From Opisthorchis felineus (Eukaryota > Platyhelminthes > Trematoda > Opisthorchiida > Opisthorchiidae), in the NCBI GenBank assembly GCA_004794785.1, contig SJOL01009883.1:410778-474777 (forward strand): a stretch of DNA of 64,000 nt. Reading direction: 5' to 3'. The translations under genes and the position numbers were made by a program. Numbering within the stretch: the stretch's first letter is position 1; every line of letters begins with the position of its first letter. Below the pieces are notes generated by a model. It was not told the origin of the DNA, did no database searches, and saw only the letters and a list, made by a program, of their open reading frames with translations. Positions 22,588 through 33,559 of the stretch are shown here, piece after piece.

Positions 22588-24075
22588 TTATGCCCAACGG
22601 TCGAGTTGTTTTTCTGTATTCAAGATGATTGCTCCATTCTGATCCCTGATGGTTTCACTCACAGGTGGTTTCCTGGAACTGGTCGCACGGATCAACTGAA
22701 ATAATCTTCGGGCATTCCCGGCTTTCTGGGCCTCTTGCATCTCCTTAGCTTTCCGTGTCCACCAGAGTTCACGATTGTCCCGCTCGCTCGTTTTCACTTG
22801 ACGTCTGATAATTCGTTCGGCCATTTTATGTTTGGCACCGGAGGGGATATTTCTCCGAGATTTGAGCAGTTCCACTGTTTGGTCTGATATCCGGTGCTTG
22901 AGTGTGCCTGGTAGCGCCGTGCCACAGGCGAAGTCAACAGCACTGTGCAAGAATGTGGTGACCTCGTTTCAGCATGAATTCACATCTGACGGTGGAGCAG
23001 TTGGAAGAGACTCCGGAAGACGATTCTGGTAAATTCGTCTAACATCCGGATATACCAGTCTCTCAGTTGCTAAGCGATTGGTCCGCACCTTACGCGGCTC
23101 TGGAAAACGAAGGGAGAAGTGACTCTGGACGAGCGCGTGGTCGGAATCCACAAATGTGTTCCGAAACGAGTGGAAGTCAGTTATTGATCCGCGCTATTAG
23201 TAACTGATGGCAATAAGGTCAATTTGAGTTCGTAGCCGGCACGCCGTTGGAGAACACCATGTGGCCAGGCGGCTTCGGTTATTTCGGAAGTCATTACTGA
23301 GTAAAAACGGCCCGTAGTCGGCACGTAGCTGAAGCAATCATTCACCATTGTCCTTACGTACCGAGTTCAATGCATTTCGACCACTTAATTGAGTCACAGA
23401 AACGCTCAGCGTGCCCGCTTCCGCCCAAACATGATTGCCAAGGGAGTCCAGTGTGAGAGCAAGAGCAGCTTGCTGTCCTGCTAGCTTCAGAGTGCGGATA
23501 TGGAAGGCAGCCCGATAACCTAGGCTTTGAGGCTTGAAGATTGACTTCGAGATGCCTGAGGATTTCAGCGTTGGATGATGCGCAAATGTTGCTTGCAAAA
23601 CCGATGCAGAATTAACGGAGTCATCAGTCCTAACGGCTGGGCCTACAAGGAGAGAGTTATTGATGACATGGACGTTGTGTTTGACGAGGAATGGAGTGCG
23701 GTGACAATCAGAGTAAGAACAGAAAAGACTGAGGGCCCAGAAGCTAGGTCTTATTATTCCAAATCTTTGACACTGCGAGCTATAGCGAGAAAAAGTGATT
23801 TAGCAATGAACGATGAAACGCTTGGAGAAAACATAGGGAGGTGGTAGCTTGTTTTTTGCTTGCCTGCCCTGCTGTATGCGGCAAGTAAGGCGACCCGGCT
23901 GATGGCACTACGTGACGGCCGATGTGGCACGAGTTTATTCGTATGTGTGCAATTCATAGTTGTACGTGAGCTGGGATACTGCCAGGGCACCCACACCTAG
24001 GCACCAACCAAAGCCTTTGGCTCAAAAGCCTAACCGCAAGGTAGGGGTGTTTGGCGGGAAATACAAGTGCAAGTG
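22588..24075 (-). mobile_element. LINE-A 5-prime half with a solo LTR in its leader
   Basis: On minus: 5-prime leader (24075-23840; landmarks GAGCCAAAGGC, TATCCCAGC, TGCCGCATACAGCAGGG), a solo-LTR-like insert (23840-23676), the rest of the leader, then the endonuclease start (KSIFKP, ALTLDSLG near 23560-23460). An in-frame internal deletion removes the N-terminal half of the endonuclease. The later endonuclease follows (NALNSVRKDNGE; VDSDHALVQS near 23154-23125) and then the linker to the RT (22950-22588; WWTRKAKEM, RRLFQLIRAT, PPVSETIRDQNG). The copy stops there; RT and 3-prime end are absent. Confidence 0.75.
23676..23845 (-). repeat. solo LTR-like insert (same family as 21880-22028)
   Basis: About 150 bp closely match the LTR segment beside the gypsy-type gag (shared GTTGTGTTTGACGAGG, GACAATCAGAGTAAG, AAAGACTGAGGG, CCAGAAGCTAGG, AAAAAGTGATTT). 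It lies inside the LINE-A leader with no internal LTR-element sequence, as expected after LTR-LTR recombination. Exact ends and target duplication could not be fixed by eye. Confidence 0.6.
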
Positions 24076-24725
24076 TACGCGTCTTTCGAGACAGTGGTAT
24101 GCCTTTTTGATGCCACAGGTGGCGCAAATTGGAAAAACCAGTTCTATCCTTCAAGATCCGTGCGTTGGCTTCGTCTGTCCCACTGCCGTCAGTGCTAATG
24201 CAACTCCCGGGATGCCTATAAGGCCTTCCACCTCTTTCAGTGTCACCTTGAATTCTTAGAGGCATGTTCACGGACTGTATGTCCCGCAGCATGACTGTGC
24301 ACTTTGTGGTGTGAAACACATGCCGAAGGACTGGATGACTTTGGTTAGCTTTTCTAGTAATGCTCGCGCTTCCTGCTCTTCGGAAAGGAAAATGTCGTGT
24401 TCCATGTTGACAAGGCTGTCGCTCGAAGACTGACCTTCCAGTATTCGCTTCATCATCTCATCAATTACGAAGTTAAACAAAAATGGAATATCCTTGTGAA
24501 TATCCTTGTCGGACACTATTGCTTGCAGGAAAGCTCCCCAAACACTCACAAGCAAATGTATGAATATAAACAGCGCATGATATTCACGAAATTCTGCGGC
24601 ATACCCTGCTGTACAAGTTTGTTGAAAAGAACTAGCCGGTCGGCAAAATCGAACGCACCATTAAAGCCAAAGAACACAAAGATTGTGGGTCGTCTATACG
24701 CATGTCGTTGCTCTAACGTTTGATG
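24075..24725 (-). pseudogene. LINE-A RT palm fragment
   Basis: Minus strand. A decayed motif A region (FNGAFDFADRLVLFNKL near 24665-24610) is followed by QQGMPQNFVNI, FLFNFVIDEMM (about 24470), LEGQSSSD, a decayed catalytic segment (NMEHDIFLSEEQE at 24413-24370, where YADD is lost), LTKVIQSFGM, and then CISTDGSGTDEANARI and LRHLWHQKGIPLS. It ends abruptly at about 24075 against a LINE-A leader of another copy. Loss of YADD makes it catalytically dead. Confidence 0.7.
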
Positions 24726-24784
24726 GAGTGCGACGATGACACAACAGGTGGTAATTTGGTGGCCAGTACTTTTTTGCGTTTACC

Positions 24785-25440
24785 AGTTTATGACACTTGT
24801 GGCATCAAAAAGGGCCGCAGGTACCAGGCTACAGTAAGGGTCGTATTGTTGTGTGGTCGTCAGACAAGGCCTATGCGGGTACATGATCTGAGGAGTTTTC
24901 AGGTTTCTGGTATAAAAAGCATCGATAGCATCGTACGGCGTCGATCCGTGACGAGGTAACTAGAAGGCTAGTGTTCGTTTGTGTAGCGGGTACATCGGTC
25001 ACGTAGAACAACCAGCACCATCACCTACGGTGGCTTGGCCATATGATACGCATGCCGAGTCATAGTCTACCGAAACAAGCATAGTCTTCTGTGCTCCCTT
25101 CAGAAGGGCGCACACTGCAAGGTGGTTAACGTTCGAATTGGCAGGAGGGTGTGAAAGTGATTAGAAAGAGCTCAGGTATTTGTGGTGCGGTCTGTCTTTT
25201 AAGACGGGGTTTTTGTGAACTCTTATGCTTGGCTGGAGACGTCGCAAGAAACTGCGTGCAGTCGGCGTCAGTGGTATTCGTGTTGTCAGTTCCCTACCAG
25301 ATTGTCTGACAGCATTAGGAGGTTTAGGCTTGCGGTAGGATTGCACCGGCTCCGTTCTCCGTCCATTCTTATATTTTTTCACTTTTAGGTCCGAAATTTA
25401 ATCAGGTAGACTTTCTTAGTTTGTCGTAGTGAAGCCGATG
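24785..25440 (+). mobile_element. LINE-A 3-prime fragment
   Basis: Plus strand. It begins near CGIKKGRRYQATVRVVLLCG (given in pieces: KGRRYQATVR, VVLLCG), then MRVHDLRSFQV, LRWLGHMIRMP-like DNA near 25030-25060, a decayed GGW block, and the 3-prime UTR to about 25440. The frame is broken repeatedly. It sits back-to-back with the minus-strand RT fragment to its left, forming an inverted pair. Confidence 0.65.
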
Positions 25441-26165
25441 ACTGGTTTGTCCTTACCGATGTATTTTCTGCAGCGCAGATGGTCCCGCACTAGTATTTCA
25501 CTCACAGCTTTGTTCCCTGAGGATTGGGGAGCCAAGGCGATGTCAGCTACGTGTTGGAGTCGACGGCCCAATAAGTTCATTGACGTTAAATGGATCTATT
25601 TGTCCCCCATGGTAGGGATTGATAACCACATTGGTGATACCTCCGATGTAAGACCGCCATTGGCTGCCTATCTCTCAGGAGCATTTACCATTGCTTTGTC
25701 TCGCCTCACGGTCCCCGCCCGGAGAGGTGGCAGTTAACGCGCCTGGGTTGACCGGCAAGGTCTTTGGTGCTTCGTTGCCAAGTCATGGACTGACCGCCCT
25801 TGGGTAGTCGCCATCCGATACAAGGCTGGGCGAAGGAGACTCTACGAGGCAAACGGTCTTCTGGCACACGAAGTACATGGCCCAACCAACGTAATCTGTG
25901 GAGTGTGACGAGCTGATCTATCGAAGAGGTAACTTTCCAAAAGACCATCTGGCTTACCTCATCATTATTGATCTGATGTTCCTACCAGACCAGCGCAATG
26001 CTTCGGAGAGAACCTTCGAAGGTCTTTCACTCGCAGCGGTCACGTCTGTGACCCATAAGGTATGACAGGTCGGACTGCGGCATTGTACAAAATGATGTCA
26101 CTTCGGCGCCACAAATGTCGGAGGGTAGCAAGTGCTGCCCTGGCCTTCTCGGTCCGGGAATTGAT
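25430..26165 (-). mobile_element. LINE-B 3-prime fragment
   Basis: On minus: EINSRTEKARAALATLRHLW (given as TEKARAALATLRHLW, about 26150-26100), YNAAVRPV and LRVKDLRRF, then LRWLGHVLRVPEDRLPRR (about 25893-25840), GGQSMTWQRSTKD and LSGRGPREARQ, ending near 25430. It is 5-prime truncated and broken by frameshifts. Confidence 0.7.
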
Positions 26166-26218
26166 TTCGTTTGCAGCCAGTCCACAGGGACTGTGTACTG
26201 AAAACGGTGGTGCAACTG

Positions 26219-26466
26219 TGGTATATCAAAAGACACGATATCTTGAGGCAGCCCTATACAGAGACAAAAGAATATTACAACTGTATTTGTAGGGTCATCA
26301 CAGAATGTCCCACAAGGTCGCGCTGGAATCTGCGCGAGATGGCGAGAAGCACCGAGCTATAGTGCTTGATCCTGATTCTGACTGCTCGTTTAGTCCGTAG
26401 CCCGCACGTGACGTCCGTCCAATCGACGTGATGTTCGGTTATTAGGAGCGGCTGGTCTCCGGACAC
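26219..26466 (+). repeat. repeat C, copy 1 (about 250 bp, unclassified)
   Basis: It closely resembles 29838-30111, sharing ATTACAACTGTATTT, TCCACAAG-TCG, GAGAAGC, CGTAGCC, GCACGTGAC and GATGTTCGGTTATTAG. Both copies are on plus and both lie beside or within LINE-B fragments. A minus-strand reading frame is shared in part, but most differences change the amino acid, so coding is unlikely. No Pol III boxes were recognised. It may be a LINE-B leader segment or a separate short element. Confidence 0.55.
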
Positions 26467-26499
26467 TTATGCACCGTTTGTGAGCTGAAAAGCTAGACT

Positions 26500-27880
26500 G
26501 AATATCACCCGTAACGTTTGTTTTCTTCGACCGCACGCTGACGGGTTCTGTTACTCACAAATTACGTTACCACATGTGAATAGTGTTTCTTAGGCATTAA
26601 TGATCCCGCACTCAGTCGATTCTTGTCGTTCACCTGAAAGGCCAATCTTTCACATCCATAGCGAAACAGCACATACTGAAGCGTTGTATACTTATCCTTT
26701 CAACAACAAACTTATGTTGTCGATGCCACAATAGGTCGCTCTGGCTTCGGCAGTGCGATGAGTTATTTTACCCTTGAGCCAAACAGTATTGAAGCAGCTT
26801 CCAAGATGTACTTCTCAACCGCTTCGGGTGTCACTCCGTCGGTGGAGTGTGTCCGTTGTTTGACCATTTTAGTACGTTTGAACCTTTGTGAATGGGAACT
26901 CATACCAAAACGGGAGTTGGAAGCGGTCAGCTTGTCAATGGTGTCCTGTGTCCTGTTCTCGCATTCACAAACTATTGCTGTATCGTCTGCGTATTCTAGC
27001 TCTCCGATTGAGTCCCCTGATAGTAGCTCAACACCGCCATTTGTGGAAGCATCACATATTTTCTTGAGGACATCATGGATAGTAGACGTAAATAGAGACA
27101 TGGATATTTAACAGCCTTGTCGTACCCCCCTTTAAACAGCAATAACGCGAGGATGGTTCGCCGTACGCTTGAACTTGCCCAAAAGTACGCGCATAGGGCG
27201 CCTTCAGGGTTTCAGCAAACCTTGACGCAACTCCGTCTTCTTTGAAACATTTCCACAAGGTACTGATGTTGACGGTGTCGGAACCATTTTTGATTTCAAG
27301 AGAGACAGTGAATATGTGGCGCAGCTCCAGCAGTTGCGTAAACATTTGATCAATACAGCTTCAACTCGGTAGGAACCTCGCCGGTTCTTCACGGATTGAT
27401 TGCTCGCGCATTAGTCTTTGTCGGTGGAGCCTAACGGATGTCAGATTTTCAGGAGCAAAGTTCGGGAGGCTGGTACCCACGGCAGCTGCTGCAACTGGTG
27501 CTTTGGTTTTTCTCACAAATAGGGATTATGGGTTTCGGGGTGGTTCCCCAGTCACTGGTCCCAGCGAAGCAGTACGTCGGTTCACTAGTACTGGTTACCA
27601 CCTTGAAGCCCTAATGGCGAAAGACCTTCCGGGTCTGATGCCTTGTTTCATTTGAGATCGATAGCTTGTCTGGAGACTTCGGATGCGGTTGGTAGATTTA
27701 AACTGACGATCCACTATGTACGTCTGGTTGATTGGGATTTGGCTGAGGGACATGGGGGCAATTGAATCAGCGTCGACCCCATGGCTTGGTAGGTTTATTC
27801 AGGATGACATCCCAACGTTTTCCACTGCATAGATCCGGGCGGGAAGTGGATAAACTACCGGGATAACTTGGTAACGAAAC
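26500..27880 (-). pseudogene. LINE-B reverse transcriptase region
   Basis: Minus strand. From the linker near 27850, through a decayed fingers region (NQTYIVDRQF near 27730) and a thumbless motif A stretch (TVSLEIKNGSDTVNISTLWKC, about 27310-27245), to the catalytic ELEYADDTAIVCE (about 27000-26960) and a decayed C-terminal segment reaching about 26500. The open stretches are 27345-27073 and 27101-26763. Frameshifts and stops separate them. The YADD motif is intact in an otherwise dead copy. Confidence 0.7.
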
Positions 27881-27884
27881 ACGA

Positions 27885-29440
27885 AGGCGCGCACGCTCCA
27901 CCATGTCCCGTTTTGTAAACATGTCGGCTGGCGCCCGAAAGGCAAAATCGAAAGTGGCTCCGAGTCGCATTCAGTTGCGTATTTCGTACTGCTTGCCATA
28001 AATCCGTGTACAAACTCTCATCCAGCAGTACCCTCTGAGATTCCGCTTGGTCTTTGTAATGTACAGTTTTCATTGTCAGGCACCCCGTTTTTGGGAGCTT
28101 TTTGGATTTACCAATTTCTATCATTGTTGCCTGCAAAACACCGCCAACCGCTGGCTAGAGCAGCGTGTCATCTATGAAGAAGTCCGCCACCGAGTGTTTG
28201 AAATTTGACAACTTTCTCACCATCTGGCTCAGTTGGGAAGCAGTACTAACTACGCTAGTCGGGCCATATACTAAGAATATCGAGTCACTGACGCCCTTAT
28301 CGGCCTTTGTTCTCCAGTTTTCCTTTCCCTCGACTGTTGCTCAACCCACACCACCTCAGTAAAACTCAAGAAAGACTGTTGATTTGGATTACGCAGATGA
28401 TTATGGCAGATGATCACACTGCCATCCATTCTCATGATATGTTCGTAATACAACATTGATCTCTTGTTTTGTCATGCGTTTCGCGCCTTCGGAAGGTAAT
28501 TATCGCTTCAAGATTTCAAATCCTCTGGTCTTCTCCGGGGCTTCAGGGTAAGGACCTCGATTTCATTTATCTGTTTTCATGTCTTGACAGCTGCATAGGT
28601 TGTGGTTAATAAAAACGATACGCTAAGTACTCACCAGCTTGTGTCACCTTTGCCGTCAAAAGTGAATTTCACCATGTGAATGACTGTGACTGTTGTTCAT
28701 TATTGTAATGCTTGGTCTCTTGGATTCGAAGAACTCATACATCTTCGACTACTTGGTCATCCATATCTTCGTAGAACAGCAGGTTTTGATTGACCAAAGC
28801 ACACCTACACCTACGGTTATTTTCAAGATCTATGTTCCTGTTGTCAAGTTGCCTGTTATGTCTCGAGTTCTGTCACATGCACTTCACTTTCCACTCCTTT
28901 TAGGGCTGGAGTTGTTATTTATCTCACTGAATCACCACACGACTGCGTCGCTTTTGAGCTGTAGCAGTTCTTTCATACAGCAGGTTTCGTACGACAATTC
29001 TCTCCTTTCCCTGTACACTGTGCATGTGTTAATTAAAACCGTACCAGAATTCACCTTTCATCCGCTTTACATGGACTACCTCTGACCTCCAAGCCCCTTT
29101 CCTCGGAGACTTCCCGCGTATTCACTAGCTTGTCAGTCTTTAGAGGAGGAGCTCTTTAGAGAATCCTATTTTATGCAACTGAGCCTTCTAGTGGTATTTC
29201 AAACTGTTCAGCATACTATGGGTTTACGCCATGTGTTGTGTTATTTATTTTCGGGTTCATCGTGGATTTATCTGTTCGTTCTCATCATTTTCAGATTTCG
29301 ATGGAATTCGAATGATTTGGATTTTTCACCTCCCGAAGCTTCTTTAGACGGCCGGCTGTTCGATTGATGGGTTAGTTTTGCCCCTACTGACAGGAATTCA
29401 TTTGACTTTATCTCAAACTTATGTCGACAGTTTAGTGTTT
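27885..29440. other. mostly unassigned; one 130-codon hydrophobic ORF
   Basis: The ORF at 28693-29085 (plus) is long and hydrophobic, with several possible membrane-spanning stretches and a T/C-rich base composition. I recognise no family, and a pyrimidine-rich stretch readily yields such ORFs. Small minus ORFs at 27999-27767 and 28136-27855 may be the decayed N-terminal side of the LINE-B copy. Nothing else is recognisable. Confidence 0.3.
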
Positions 29441-29444
29441 AACA

Positions 29445-29640
29445 CCGATGCTTCTCTGCCGTACAACCACGATTTTTTTGAAAGCGTTATTGTGAAGAAA
29501 AGAATAAAAGTGGATGGGGAACGGACTTGGTGCTAGCTTACTACAATCATTCCGACGTGTCTACACCTACAGACACTCATTCAGGCAATCTGGATAGAAA
29601 CTGACAACAAGAACGCCACTGGCATCGACTTATAACCACA
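29445..29640 (-). mobile_element. LINE-A 3-prime end, short
   Basis: On minus it reads the last codons of LINE-A (CCQFLSRL) and the full 3-prime UTR, including GGTGTAGACAC, CACCAAGTCC and the GGTTGTACGGCAG block, ending near 29445. It is strongly 5-prime truncated, about 195 bp. The same UTR is seen at 14950-15060 (minus) and 57990-58130 (plus). Confidence 0.7.
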
Positions 29641-30720
29641 TCTGTTGCAGAAACCTTATGTTCCCCTAAAATTGATGTATGCTGTGTCTCCGAAACACGC
29701 ATACATGACTCAAGCGTGGTTCTACATCTGAACGCCAAGGACCAACTCATATCTTTCACATTTCTCCCTCTGTTGTGACTTGCTGGACGGTCGTGCAACT
29801 CTGTATCGGTCCCTTGGCTTCCTGCTCCGCCCACTATGGTATAGCAAAAGGCACGACAGCTTCAGACAGCCCTTTGTGGCGACCAAGGAAGATTATTACA
29901 ACTGTATTTATAGAGTAATCATAGCATGTTCCACAAGATCGTGCTAGAATCTCCGTGAGGGGGCGAGAAGCGTCGAGCTAAAGATGCTCGATCCATATTG
30001 CCTGGCCTTCTGACCAATCAGGGCATGCCTTCATTCGGTCCGTAGCCTGCACGTGACATCCTTCCAAATGATGTGATGTTCGGTTATTAGGGACGGCTGG
30101 CCTCCGGACACCATCCGTGTGTCCGGTAATCCGGAAGCGATGACTTGTGGAATATATGGCGTGGGGCTTTGACTCAGTCCCAGAGCTGAACGCGCTTTGC
30201 TGGATTGAATCCCAGTGAACAGTCGTATTTGCGACGTCCTGTCATCCAGCTCAATCAAAAAGACGATGCCGGTTTGTAGTGCCGGCGTATGCCCCAACGG
30301 ACTGCAGTTCTGATGCTGAGAAGGATACTTTCTAATAAGGGTTATCCGGGCTCATTCGTCGAGCAAGAAGCACTAACATTGTGATCTTTGCGGGCGATAT
30401 GAATGCCCAAGTCGTCTGAGCTTCTTGGAGTCACATTTGGGCGGTCGCACAGGCAGCGGAGAGCTACTCCTTCAATTGTGTGCTGATCATGAGCTGCTTC
30501 TGGCCATTACGAAACATAAACGTCCGTATAGCATAGACTGGTGGCCACCAACTCAGCTACAGGCGGTTTGGGCGTTAACAGACACGGCAAAATACGGCGA
30601 TGAGCTTCACGATTGTGAGATTCCTTCAGAGACGTTGCTAGGTGAACCGCCCACATGTGTTATCGCGATCGAGCGAGTCCCCTGGTTGTAGTCTGATGCG
30701 TGCAATACCATAGAGATTTC
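29640..30720 (+). pseudogene. LINE-B endonuclease region, interrupted by repeat C
   Basis: The endonuclease starts at about 29665 (IDVCCVSETRIHDSS in a broken frame) and resumes after 30112 with SGNPEAM, YGVGLALS, a decayed middle, NIVIFAGDMNAQV (about 30378-30416, the intact metal-site segment) and LLQLCADHELLL (about 30468-30503). The interval 29740-30111 carries repeat C and does not belong to the endonuclease. The open stretch 30425-30691 is partly out of frame. No RT follows. Confidence 0.65.
29838..30111 (+). repeat. repeat C, copy 2 (about 270 bp, unclassified)
   Basis: It matches 26219-26466 over its length (see that entry). Here it sits between two parts of one endonuclease reading region, which makes insertion into a pre-existing LINE-B copy the simplest explanation. 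Confidence 0.55.
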
Positions 30721-31596
30721 ATTTGAACGATAGCCTGGTATCTCATTTTCCTAGCGAATTTAATTCACTCTTAGGACATCTCACGTCCTTGCATAGAGGT
30801 AGATAGATCATAATACCCGTATTCGAGGTGTGTGTTCCCATCATTAGCATCCTTTGCACATTAATCGATCATGATTTAGGATGGACAGATTTAAGGTTCA
30901 CCAGGGTGTGAATGAATGAAAAGTCGTAACTTGGATTGATTAATTCCGAAAAAATGGTTGTGAAAAGGATGAGAAAACGGGTGGCCTGGCTTGGAAAGTA
31001 CAGAGTATCCTTCAAGGGGCGCACCATTGTTTGGACCTTCCAGAACCGAATTCACGTTTATTCAAGCATTTCATACCTTAAGGTAATTCTCTGCTTGGCT
31101 CGCTCGTAGTTCTAAGTTGACCTTTGCTGGACGCCACCGTGAGTATTGAGTTCCAGCTGGATATCACTGTACATGGATCTGCATCAGCGTAATAAAAACT
31201 GCTTTTCATGCAAATCTTTTAAGTTTCGGATGATGATGTACATATAAGTGCCACTTTGTTAAGCATGCAATATTTCCGGGTAGAAGCACCTGTCCTGATT
31301 GCAACCACTATCCTCACATCTGTACTAAATCCATGCCTTGATAATTTAGTACTCGGGATTTACTCTCTATTAGCTTCCGACTTCCGTAACTTTAGGGGTT
31401 CCGGAGCTAACGACAAATTTGCCAAAATGTATATTTGCTCGTTTTAGAAAGGTCTGGTGTTTTGAGGACGTGTTTGCAGAAAACGAATATCTAACGGTAA
31501 ATGAGCATCCAAGTTGGTTGTGATCCTAAACAGCAGTTTATTTAGGTTCTGTGCACTGATTGCTTGCTTTTAGTGTGTCATCAGTTGTACCTTTTG
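30720..31596. other. upstream region of TAF2
   Basis: This region holds the presumed promoter and possibly a short 5-prime exon of TAF2. I see no TATA box or other element I can defend. A 63-codon ORF (31256-31447) does not resemble TAF2. An acceptor-like pyrimidine tract ending in TTTATCTCAG at 31633 allows a TAF2 exon start at 31634 with an upstream coding exon, which I could not find. Confidence 0.35.
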
Positions 31597-33012
31597 ATGA
31601 GCATTCCTTTCTTGTATCCAATGTTTATCTCAGATGATCCGTGGACAACCCCCGTAGGTCCATCTATTGAATCTACTCAGCCTGCTATCACCAGAGGGTT
31701 TCGCCTCTCACATCAAAATCTATGCATAACACAAATTGACTTCGAACAACGGCTTCTTGTTGGGTTCACACAATTAATTCTTTGGCCGACCACATCGGAT
31801 CTGCGCAGAGTGCATCTAAACTGCCGTCAGTGCCGCATACATCGCGTGTTGCTGGAGCCTGCTGACCCAAACGCTGAAGCATATGAGCAAGCGGTTTCTG
31901 GCGCTTCCGTTAAATGGACTTCTGCGAAAACTCATCGATTCCCTGTCCCTACTGATTTGCCAGTCATCTATCACGACCCAAGTCTAGAAATTTGCAGTCG
32001 GGATACAAAGTTGCGAACCTTGGATTGCTTCCAACGCGATCATACCCTCGTGGCCGAAAAAACTGATCCAGATAAACATGCCGGTGAGGTGACAGTCCGA
32101 ATTCCCCCGGACTTTTGGCCGCTTATCAGCTTCGGAAGGCCTTTCAGAATTACTTTGGAGTTTTCGCTGAATAAACCCAAATCAGGCTTCTATTTTGTAG
32201 TTCCTCCAGGAGAAGGAAGTCTGGTTGACCGGGGGGTACATGCTTTCACAGCTTCAATGCCAAACTCCTCACGCTTATGGTTTCCTTGCATTGATTGCGC
32301 GGAACCCTGTACTTGGAAGATTGAAATCACCGTCTTTGAAGATATGGTTGCTGTTGCCCCTGGTGAATTGTTAGATGCGCCGTACTATACGGAAGATTTA
32401 ACTCACAAAACATACCACTTTTATGTTGCCCAACCAGTTGCTGCTCCTTACATTGGTCTCGCTGTTGGGGCTTTTGAAGTATACCCCGATCCGGTGCTTT
32501 CGAACAATGCTACTCACTTTTGCCCGGGTGGATTGCTGAATTTGCTGAAACATACTGTGTCTCATTTGCCTGACATTATAGAGCACTTCGAGGCCCTTCT
32601 TGCCTCACAATATCCATTTTCGACAATCAATACTGTATTTGTGGATCGAGCGTACAGTGACTTTCAGGCATTTGCTTCACTGTTGATTTTTCCGGTAGAT
32701 CTACTTCATTCTTCTCGCATTATTGATCAAGCCATCGAAACCCGTAAGGTACTATCTCTAGCCATTTCTTCGCAGTTTTTTGGCTGTTTCATCGCTGGAC
32801 ATACGTGGTGTGATGCGTGGTTGCCAATGGGAATAGCTGGTTACTTATCAGGCCTCTATCAGAAGCGTGTGTTTGGAAATAATGAGTACCGACGGATTAT
32901 CCGCAACGACATGTTTCATGTGACCAACTACGAGCACACGAAATACGGAATTCTGCTGGATCCTTCCAAAATCAACAACAGGACCGCACACTTTGGTTTG
33001 AAATCACCTCAT
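31597..33012 (+). CDS. TAF2: TAF2 exon 1 (TFIID subunit 2, N-terminal M1-like domain)
   Basis: TAF2 is the large TFIID subunit that helps recognise the core promoter initiator in the nucleus. This exon encodes residues 1-472 if translation starts at the ATG at 31597; an ATG at 31621 or a spliced start at 31634 are alternatives. It begins the conserved region with FRLSHQNLCITQIDF, then LNCRQCRIHRV and the M1-aminopeptidase-like fold (SRLWFPCIDCAEPCTWKIEI). At the position of the protease GAMEN motif it has AFASLLIF (residues about 358-365), and where zinc peptidases have HEXXH it has LAISSQFFG (about 388-396). The His and Glu ligands are absent, as is normal for TAF2, so it is a non-catalytic scaffold. 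The donor CAT|GTGAGT closes the exon in phase 0. Confidence 0.93.
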
Positions 33013-33348
33013 GTGAGTTTTACTCGCCCCTCTACGTGATTCAGTTGTTAACACCAGTTAACTGTGAAGTTAGTAGACAGACAGTACTGCTCTCATAATT
33101 TCGCGATTGTTGACATGAGGGCTGTCCTTCATCTTCTGGGTGGTCGCCCTAGCTTTGATACTCAATTTCTCCATTTTTGAACTACCTACTTGTTTTCCGT
33201 GGTCAGTAGGTAAATATTTATAAAAAAACTGACATGTCCCGCTGATGATGACTAGCGTGCACGTCGAAAGGTTGCATTCTCATTGAATTTGTCACCAGTT
33301 CATACCGTTGTGTGTGAATAGGGTTTGCATGATGTCTAAACAAATCTA

Positions 33349-33350
<2 letters not shown>

Positions 33351-33392
<42 letters not shown>
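33351..33392. repeat. AAT microsatellite in TAF2 intron
   Basis: Fourteen perfect AAT units. Directly after it, GCCACCCGAATGAAACACGAGG (33393-33414; shown here because it is the key match: GCCACCCGAA and CACGAG) resembles the reverse complement of the SINE 3-prime body. The microsatellite is therefore probably an expanded tail of a minus-strand SINE whose remnant runs to about 33420. Confidence 0.85.
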
Positions 33393-33393
<1 letters not shown>

Positions 33394-33440
33394 CCACCCG
33401 AATGAAACACGAGGTCCGAGATAATGAGCTGTCTCGAGCT
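33393..33440 (-). repeat. SINE 3-prime body remnant
   Basis: The match to the SINE body is the block GCCACCCGAA followed by CACGAG, which in the complete minus-strand copy lies at 21313-21332. The head with Pol III boxes is missing, so this is a truncated or decayed copy. Confidence 0.45.
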
Positions 33441-33559
33441 CCCGTCGGTCAGCTATAAACCAAGTAACAAAGTACAATAGTTCCAGTTGCTACGCAGCGG
33501 CCATGTCTTTGACAAATAAAAAAGACATGGAATCGTGACATTATGCACTCTACCCTTCC

